From JAIOTH01 sp964486685 (GTDB taxonomy: Bacteria; Patescibacteriota; Patescibacteriia; UBA1558; S5-K13), in contig CAZAOE010000001.1 in the NCBI GenBank assembly GCA_964486685.1, forward strand, positions 42,597 to 106,596: a stretch of 64,000 bases of DNA. Direction: 5' to 3'. Positions 1 to 8,200 of this stretch are shown piece by piece (position 1 is the stretch's first letter; each line of letters begins with the position of its first letter). The translations under genes were made by a program, and so were the position numbers. The notes beneath the pieces were generated by a model, which did not search any database, was not told the origin of the DNA, and worked only from the letters and a program-made list of their open reading frames with translations.

Positions 1-347
1 ATAAAGAAATAGAAAAAAAAGCAAAATTAAAAGATGAGGATATTATTAAAATTTTAATGTCTGAGATAAAAAAGAGAAAGGATAGCATTGAGCAGTTTAA
101 AAAAGGCGAACGCAATGATTTAGTATCTAAAGAAGAAAAAGAGATTAAAATCATTGACCAATATTTGCCGGAAATGAAATCTAAGGAAGAGATAAAAAAA
201 ATTATTTGTGATATAATAAAAAGAGAGAATATAGAGAGGTCTGTAAGCAATTTTGGACAACTAATGAAATTGGCTATGCAAGAATTATCTGGTCAGGCCG
301 AAGGAAATTTTGTTTCGCAGATTGTTAAGGAAGAATTGAATAAATGA
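1..347 (+). CDS. GatB/YqeY domain protein, 5' end outside the window
   Basis: The reading frame is open from the window edge: codons from base 3 run in frame into the first ATG at 57, so the true start lies upstream. The visible 115 codons match the C-terminal part of YqeY proteins, with the family-typical 'KKRKDSIEQFKKGER', 'IIDQYLP' and a late 'FGQLMKLAM' helix. YqeY resembles the tail domain of GatB and is thought to contact tRNA; its exact role is unknown. It should not be read as GatB itself, which is about 480 residues. It ends with TGA 97 bases before the next gene. Family assignment is confident; function is not. Confidence 0.85.
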   Translation, partial: KEIEKKAKLKDEDIIKILMSEIKKRKDSIEQFKKGERNDLVSKEEKEIKIIDQYLPEMKSKEEIKKIICDIIKRENIERSVSNFGQLMKLAMQELSGQAEGNFVSQIVKEELNK

Positions 348-443
348 GTTGCGAGCTGTAAGTTTCAAGTTTTAGGTCAAAGATTTGGGGGTCAAAAGTC
401 AAAGATTAATTAGTTATTTAAAATTAGACATTATATTATAATA

Positions 444-2129
444 ATGTTATTAAAAGCAAAAATAAAAAATAGTTTTAACTTTTCTAAAATAACTGTTGTC
501 AGTTTAGTTTTAATGTCAGCGGTTATTTTTTTATTACCCAGCATTTCTCAAGCCCAAATTTTAGTTCCCCAAGTAGATAATTTAAGTACGGGCAGTATTG
601 AAGAGATAGCTGGGACTGTTATTCAATTGGTTTTGGGCTTATTGGGCTTAATTGCTTTAGTTATTGTTTTATATGCCGGTTTTATGTGGATGACTTCTGG
701 AGGAAATGAAGAAAAAATATCTAAGGCCAAAAAAATCTTAAGTGCTGGAGTAATTGGACTTTTAATTATTTTGGCCTCTTATGCTATCACCAGCTTTATT
801 TTACAAGTAGCTCAAGGAGGAGGTGGCGGTGGTGGTGGACACGGAGATTATACGGAAGGATTGGGTGGATTTGGCGGAGGAGCATTAGGCGGAGGGGTAA
901 TTGAATATCATTATCCGGCTCGAGATGCTACTAATATTCCGCGTAATACTTTAATTATGATTAGTTTTAAAGTTAGGGTTGCTACTAGTAGTGTAATAGC
1001 AGAATCTTTTACTGATAATCCGGGGCTTGGGCTTTGTAATAATTATACAGAAAACAACACTAATGGTAATGAATGTGGAATTTTAAGTAGCGATATAGAG
1101 ATAATTGATTATGGTTCTGAAAATATTCCCTTGGATCCAGAAGATGTAGTTGCTGTTTTAACTGCAGATGGAAAAAATATTTTACTTAGGCCCATAGAGT
1201 ATTTAGGAAACGGAGAAAATTCTACTGATACAATTGTGTATTTGGGAGCAGGAATGGTAACTGCTGATGGTAAGGACTTATTTGGCGGTTTAGAAAATGG
1301 ATATGCTTGGCAATTTGAAGTCAGTACTTTTTTAGATCTTACGCCTCCAACTGTTAGTTTTGTCTGGCCAGGGCAAGACCAGATAGTGGCACGTAATGCT
1401 ATTATTCAAGTTAATTTTTCGGAACCCATAAATATTTTAAGCGTAGATGGAAATATTATTGTTACAAATTTACCAGATGAAATTTTAGCAGGAGAATTAA
1501 AAATTAGTAATCAGTATAAAACAATAGAATTTTTAGCTGCTGGAGACTGCGGAGGAGCAAGGGTTAATTCCTGCGGTGAAGAAATATTTTGTTTACCAGC
1601 TTTGGCAAATATTGAAACTTTAGTTGAAGCCGGAGAAGCCGACGATCCTTTAAGTGGAATTAGTGATGCGGCTGGTAATTTATTGGCAGAAGATTATATT
1701 TGGGATTTTAATACTACTAATAATGTTTATACTATTTCTCCAATAATAGAATCTACTGGTCCAGTTAATAATGAAGAAAATGTTCAGCTGAATCCAAATA
1801 TTTGGGCTTTATTTGATTTAACAGATGTCAATATTTCGCCTAGTTCTTTAAATACAGATAGTTTTTATATTTATGATGCTGATAGTTGTGTTGATTTAGG
1901 TCAAGACGATCCAGATTTAGAAGCTGGGCACAAAGAAAATATTGCTGGAGATAATTGTTTCCCAGCTTATTCCGTTTACATGAGCGATGACAATAAGAAG
2001 TGTAATATTCAAATATATAATGCCTTAGAAAATAATATTCTTTATTATCCGCGAATTACTTCTGAAATTAAGGATTCTTATGGAAATTGTTTTAATCCAG
2101 CTGAGGGTCCAGGCGGGAGCGAGCGGTAA
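444..2129 (+). CDS. T4SS-pilin-type surface protein with Ig-like domains (561 aa), probably 3'-truncated
   Basis: Residues 1-37 form a signal peptide ending near 'SQA|QILVPQ'. Two hydrophobic helices follow (about 51-83 and 94-122) with 'GFMWMTSGGNEEKISKAKK' between them, the layout of the T4SS pilin family common in Patescibacteria. A polyglycine linker (about 124-150) leads to Big_5-type Ig-like domains with 'PP/PA...FSEP' strands and 'WxF' closing strands. The last domain stops at 'EGPGGSER' without its closing W-x-F strand, so the C-terminus looks cut off. No Shine-Dalgarno is visible. A TATATT box at 432-437 would place transcription start near the ATG, so a leaderless mRNA is possible. 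Likely a cell-surface or pilus-associated adhesin; the ligand is unknown. Confidence 0.8.
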   Translation: MLLKAKIKNSFNFSKITVVSLVLMSAVIFLLPSISQAQILVPQVDNLSTGSIEEIAGTVIQLVLGLLGLIALVIVLYAGFMWMTSGGNEEKISKAKKILSAGVIGLLIILASYAITSFILQVAQGGGGGGGGHGDYTEGLGGFGGGALGGGVIEYHYPARDATNIPRNTLIMISFKVRVATSSVIAESFTDNPGLGLCNNYTENNTNGNECGILSSDIEIIDYGSENIPLDPEDVVAVLTADGKNILLRPIEYLGNGENSTDTIVYLGAGMVTADGKDLFGGLENGYAWQFEVSTFLDLTPPTVSFVWPGQDQIVARNAIIQVNFSEPINILSVDGNIIVTNLPDEILAGELKISNQYKTIEFLAAGDCGGARVNSCGEEIFCLPALANIETLVEAGEADDPLSGISDAAGNLLAEDYIWDFNTTNNVYTISPIIESTGPVNNEENVQLNPNIWALFDLTDVNISPSSLNTDSFYIYDADSCVDLGQDDPDLEAGHKENIAGDNCFPAYSVYMSDDNKKCNIQIYNALENNILYYPRITSEIKDSYGNCFNPAEGPGGSER

Positions 2130-2141
2130 TAGTTTAATTGT

Positions 2142-2246
2142 TAAACCCCTCACCTTTTGATTAAGAATATATTATTTTATTTTCTAATATTTTTTAAAAA
2201 TAATAATGCTTAATATAATTTATTTTAGAAAAGGTGATGGGGTAAA
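2142..2246. repeat. 105-bp palindromic element, TTTACCCC/CACC family
   Basis: The left arm TAAACCCCTCACCTTTT (2142-2158) is complementary, with small changes, to the right arm AAAAGGTGATGGGGTAAA (2229-2246). About 70 bp of AT-rich core lies between. A close relative is at 30259-30364, but there the core is in the opposite orientation relative to the arms. It lies directly behind the apparently truncated 561-residue surface protein gene. Confidence 0.75.
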
Positions 2247-2281
2247 TTGTTAAAATTAAGAGTAACTTGTAACTAATTATC

Positions 2282-5200
2282 ATGCTTAAGAAAAGAAAAA
2301 ATTTATTTTTAATCTTTATACTATTTATAGTAATAGGTTTTGTATTACCAAATATTTCATCTGCTCAAATTTTAGTTCCACAAGTAGATAATCTTAGTAC
2401 AGGTAGCATTGAAGAGATAGCTGGGACTGTTATTCAATTGGTTTTGGGCTTATTGGGCTTAATTGCTTTAGTTATTGTTTTATATGCCGGTTTTATGTGG
2501 ATGACTTCTGGAGGAAATGAAGAAAAAATATCTAAGGCCAAAAAAATCTTAAGTGCCGGAGTAATTGGTCTGATTATTATTTTGGCCTCTTATGCTATAA
2601 CCAGCTTTATTTTACAAGCAGCCCAAGGAGGAGGTGGCGGTGGAGGCGGTGGAGGTCAAGGATGTACTCCTAATGAATGTACGGGTTGTTATCGGTGTGA
2701 TCTTGATGGTAATTCTCATTATGACGAGACTTGTCCTACCTGTGGTTCTGGTGGGGAAACATATAATTTTAGTGTAATTACTAATAGTCCTCAAGGAGAA
2801 AATATTTCTTTGTGCAGTTTAATTCAAGTTAAATTTAATAATATTGTTGATGAAACTACAGTTAATTCTCAAAATTTTGGTTTATATGACTGTGGAGCCA
2901 ATTCTTGTGCTGGCAATTTAATCAACAATTTAACGCCAGATGGACAGTTTATAATAGAAGAAGATATAATTCAGTTTATTTTAGGAGAGGATTATGAGCA
3001 GAAGCATTATTATGCAGTTAATATCATACATGATGGGATTGCAGATGAAGACGGAGAGGCCTTGTTAGTAGATTATTATTGGGAGTTTAAAACTGGGAAT
3101 GAAACAGATACAGAGCCACCTACTGTTATTTCAGTATTTCCTAAAGATGATCAAGAAGATGTTTGTTTAACTTCATATATTACCGCCGAATTTTCAGAAG
3201 ATATGGATATGCTTTCTTTAAGAAATGCCTCGTCCTTTTATTTATATGAAGACATTGACACTCTATCAGATATAGATTTTTTTCATCAGGTTTATAATGA
3301 CTCCTTAATTTTATATCCTAACTCTAACTATGAAGCAGTTGAAGATTACTTCCCTTTATTAAATGGCAGTATTATTAAAGATACTTGTGGTAATTATTTA
3401 GATGGTGATGGTGATGGCACTCATCAAGATTCAGATATTGATAATTATCCTTCAGAAGGTCCTAGTGAAGAATGGAATTTTATTACCGGAGATAATTTAT
3501 ATTGTACGCCAGAAATTACTGGAGTTGAAAATAATCAAACCTATTATGACGCCACAGAGAATTTAATTATTTCTGGTCATTATTTAGGGAATAATCCAGT
3601 TTTAATTTTTGATAATTCCATAGTCGTAAACCAAACAAGTAATTTATGTATGGGAAATGAATATTGGTATGATGGCGCTTGTGTTATTTGGGCCTGGACA
3701 GAAGAAGAAATAAAAGTAGCTATACCAGTGACTGGGGGCGATAATAACGGAGTTAGGGCCGGAGAAAATTTAGTGGAAGTGCAAACTGATGAAGGCAATG
3801 TTAGCGCTAATTTTGATTTATTAAGTCCGCGTATTAATGCTTTATATCCAGACCAAGGTGGAGTTGGACAATTTATCAGTATTTGGGGAATAAATTTTAA
3901 AGAAGATGAAAACATTAATTTAAGTGCTTCCGAGGTTTATTTTCGTTTTAATCAAGATGAATACATAGAAGCAGATTTACCTTGTGGCCAAGATGCCTGG
4001 GAAGATGAACAAATTATTATTTCTGCTCCTAATAATTTGAATATAAATAATGTTTATGCTGTGCAAATTAAAAAAGTTTATGATGACGGTACAGAGCGCT
4101 GGAGTAATTTAGCGGATTTTTATTTTAATGATGAAGAAGCTGGACCAGGTCTATGCTCTATTGATAAGGATGAGCTTTTTTTTGAAGACGAATTTAATTT
4201 AAATGGAATTAAATTAGGGGACGATATCTTTTATAATAGAGAAGTAATTTTAGGCGATGATTATAGTTCCATACAAGCTGATGTCTTAGAGTGGACCGGA
4301 AACGATGGTGATGGACACAATACAGATGTTGAGGCCATAACTCCCTTAATGGGTTCGGCTACAGGAGTAGGCGTTAGAGTAATGGTAGAGGAAACAGCAG
4401 GTGAACAAAGATTTAGTAATTATTTAAATGTAGAGATATTGGCAGATGAATCAACAAATTTTTATATAAATTATACTTCTCCAACCTCAACTCCAATAGG
4501 GGGCTATGTGACGATTTATGGTTCTGGGTTTGGAAATAGCCAAGATGATAAGATGGTTAAGTTTAATATAGGCGGAGATGATTGGACAGATGGAGATTTT
4601 GATTTTCCAGATGAATGTTCTACGGCTTTTTGGAGTGATGAACAAGTAATTGTTAAAGTACCGGAAACATTTAATGGTTTTGGGTTTCCATTTTCTTCAA
4701 AAATAAAAATTATAGATTCAGCTAATTATTTAGAAACTAATGCAGTAAATTTTGAAGTTAATAATGAAGGACTTGCTCCTTGTATTTGTAGTGTAAACCC
4801 TGAATTTGGAACAAAAGAAAATGAAATTGAAATTGCTGGTGAGTATTTTGAAGATCCCGATGATGTAGATAACTTTTACTTTAACACAATTTTTGATAAC
4901 AGCGGAAATTTTATATCTGGAGATTATGCGGATTTTATTATAGATTCAGATGAGTTAATGTTTGTAACAGTAACATCAACGCAAACTGGTTTAATTTCAG
5001 CTCGCAATATTAATGGCTATGGCAATACTTGGAATTTTGAATATATTGAAGCAGGAGCAGACATAACAGGTGTTTGGGATTTTTATGGCTGGAATTTTAC
5101 TACTTGTGCAGATTGTGAAAATCCAAGAGTGAGTAGAAAAATATGTAATTCTAATAACGGTATATCTTTTCCTTCGCCAGAACCAGGAAGTACAGATGTA

Positions 5201-8200
5201 CCACAAGACACTAAACAGGTTTATGCGGCTTTTGAATATCCTAGTAGTATGGCCTTACAGATGGACACCAATACCTTGATTACAAATAATATTAATGTTT
5301 ATAAATGTGCTAGTGGAGAAAATCCAGGAGATTGTAATGCCCGTGTTTCAATTGATAATATAACAGCAACTCCTATATTTTTATTGTTTAAAACCGTTAA
5401 TTCTTTAGAAGCAGATTATTGGTATAAGATAGAATTAAACACAGACATTACCGATAATGAGGGCTCTAGTTTAATTCCTAATAATAGTGATAATAATGCT
5501 TATGAATGGTATTTTCATATAAATAAAGAGGGCGGGCAATGTGAACCAGAGCAACTAAGTATTGTTCCTGAAAATTATAGTTTGGCTTATCTGACCCCCA
5601 AATCAATTTTATATAAAGGATTTTTAATTGATGATGGTTGCTATATATGTAATGATAGTGGATATAATTATGTATGGGATAAAGATGATCCAAACGGCTT
5701 GGTTAATTTTTCAAGTCGTTCGGGTGTTAGTTCTGAAATCAGTGTTCATCTAAACCAAAATTATAAAATTGGTGATTTACAAATTAGTGCAACATCAACG
5801 GATGCTGGTGGCAACGGACAAGAATTATTTGATAAAACTAATTTATATATTACAGCAAATTGTGCTTTATTTAATGATGATTGGTCGTCTTGTATTGATA
5901 ATAATGCTCATCAGGGCTTTGCTTGTTGTTGGGATGATATTAGTAGTCAATGTGTGAATGATGGTAGCCCAATTTGTATGCGACCATTTGTAAAAGAAAT
6001 TGCTTGTCAGCCCACTATCACATTAGGTTCGCCTTCCCCAGTAGCTAGTAGCACAGATGTAGTTAGTAATGCTTTAATTTATATGGAATTTGCTAAAAGC
6101 GGAACCAGCACAGTTGATATGGATTTAAACACATATACTGATAATTTAGAAATTTATAATTGTACTGATGTTAATGGCAGTTTTGCTGATGATATTTGCG
6201 GAAATAATTTATATAATAATTTAAGTTTTAATTATGATGCCATTCAAAGCAGTAATTCAGTAGTTTTATATAATCATAATAATTTTATTTTAAACACTTG
6301 GTATAAATTAATTGCTACAGAAAATATTCAAGATAAATATGGTAGTAGTTTACAACCCAAAGAATGGCATTTTAAAGTTGGGGCTGGTTTATGTGACCCA
6401 ACTAATTTAGAAGTTTCACCAAGTAATTGGACTTTAGAAATTGATGAGTCAAAAAAATATACTACCTATTGTTATGACGAACAATGTAATGTTTGTTTGA
6501 ATAATTATACTTATGAATGGGAGGTGGCAAATCCTAGTATAGCAGAGCTTAATCCAGATCCAGGTACTAATTCTAGTGCCACTAGCACAGGAAAGGCAAT
6601 TGGATTTACGCAGATTACTGCTACAACAACCATTAACGGAGAAGAAATTTCTGACTTTGGAGATTTAACAGTTACTGCTAGTATTGATAATTGTTCTAAT
6701 TATGGTAGTATAACTCCTTGTAATAACAGTGGTAGTTGTTGCTGGGATGGTAGTGATTGTTTAACGGGTGTAGGTAATCCAGCTTGCGATGATGAAGAAT
6801 CATGTAATGATTATGGTGATGAAACAGCGTGTAATGATAGTCATGGTAGCGATCATCCAAGTCTTAATTGTTGCTGGGCTTTGGACGGTTATTGTACAAG
6901 TAATTTATCGGTCTGTGAAATATTTTATAATTGTTCTCAATTTAAAGAAGCACTTGATTGTGAACATAGTATAAATAATTGTTGTTGGGGAGAAGACGGT
7001 GAATGTTATGGAGACGGCTCGCCAATGTGTAGTAATTTTAAAGTAATAGAAAATTATCCAGAAGACGCAAGCACAGAGGTTTGTCCAAATACTTTAATTA
7101 GAGCCATATTTAATAAAGTTTTAGACGCTGATAGCTTAGCAGGAAACGTAAATTTATATGTTGAGGAGGGTGTAGGAAATTGGAGTAGTGTAACAACAAC
7201 TCTTAATTTGTATAATAATTTTGCTGGGCAAGCAGTTTTAAAAATAATACCAGAATTTTTATTAGATAAAAATGCTGATTATAAAGTTGAATTAACTGAT
7301 GGAGCAGACGGAATTAAATCAACTTATGGAAATGTTTTAAATTGTAGTAATGGAAAATGTTCTTGGATTTTTGCAACAGCAAATACTGTATGCGAATTAA
7401 ATTATATAGAAATTATAGATCCAATAGATAAGTATTATTTATTTACCCAGCCAAATGAGGACAAAAATTTTATAGCGGAAGGAAGAGATATAAATGGAAA
7501 TACGATAGTATCAATGGCAGGTTATGACTGGTCTTGGTATTGGGAATCACTTGATGAAGATTTAGTTGATTTGGGAGGCCCATATTCTGATAATGTTACT
7601 GCTACAGCTGAAAATGCTAATGGTAATACCATCGTAAGAGTAAGCGCCCTACCCATACCATCGGAATTAAGGTGTTCGCAAATTGTTAACCAAATTCAAT
7701 GTGAAGGCGACTCTTGTTGTTGGTTTAATGGGGCTTGTATGGCTGATTTTACGGAATGTCAAAATACTTGTTCGGTTTTAACAACAGAAGACGATTGTTT
7801 AATTAATGATAATTGTATTTGGCAAGACAATATGTGTCATTTTGAAAACAAGTGGGATTATGATAATAAAGATGGGTATAAAAGTGGGTTAGTTTATCCG
7901 GATGAGGCAGAAGTAGAATTATTTATGTGTGAGAATATATGGCCGAATGTAGGTTCTTTTGAAGATGACGAATATCATTTTAGATTAAAATATTGTCGGG
8001 ATGGAGGATTGGGTTATTTAGCAACTACCCAGGCAGAAGGTTTAATAACTACGAATGGGGACGGAAATGAATTATTAAGAGAATATATTTTTAAATATAA
8101 TAACCCTGTGGCCTTGGAGCTAGAAGATATGAAAGACGAAAAAACAATTTTAGCTCAAGTAGGATTTTTAGAATTATTTGATAGTCGTTTGAGTTGGAAA

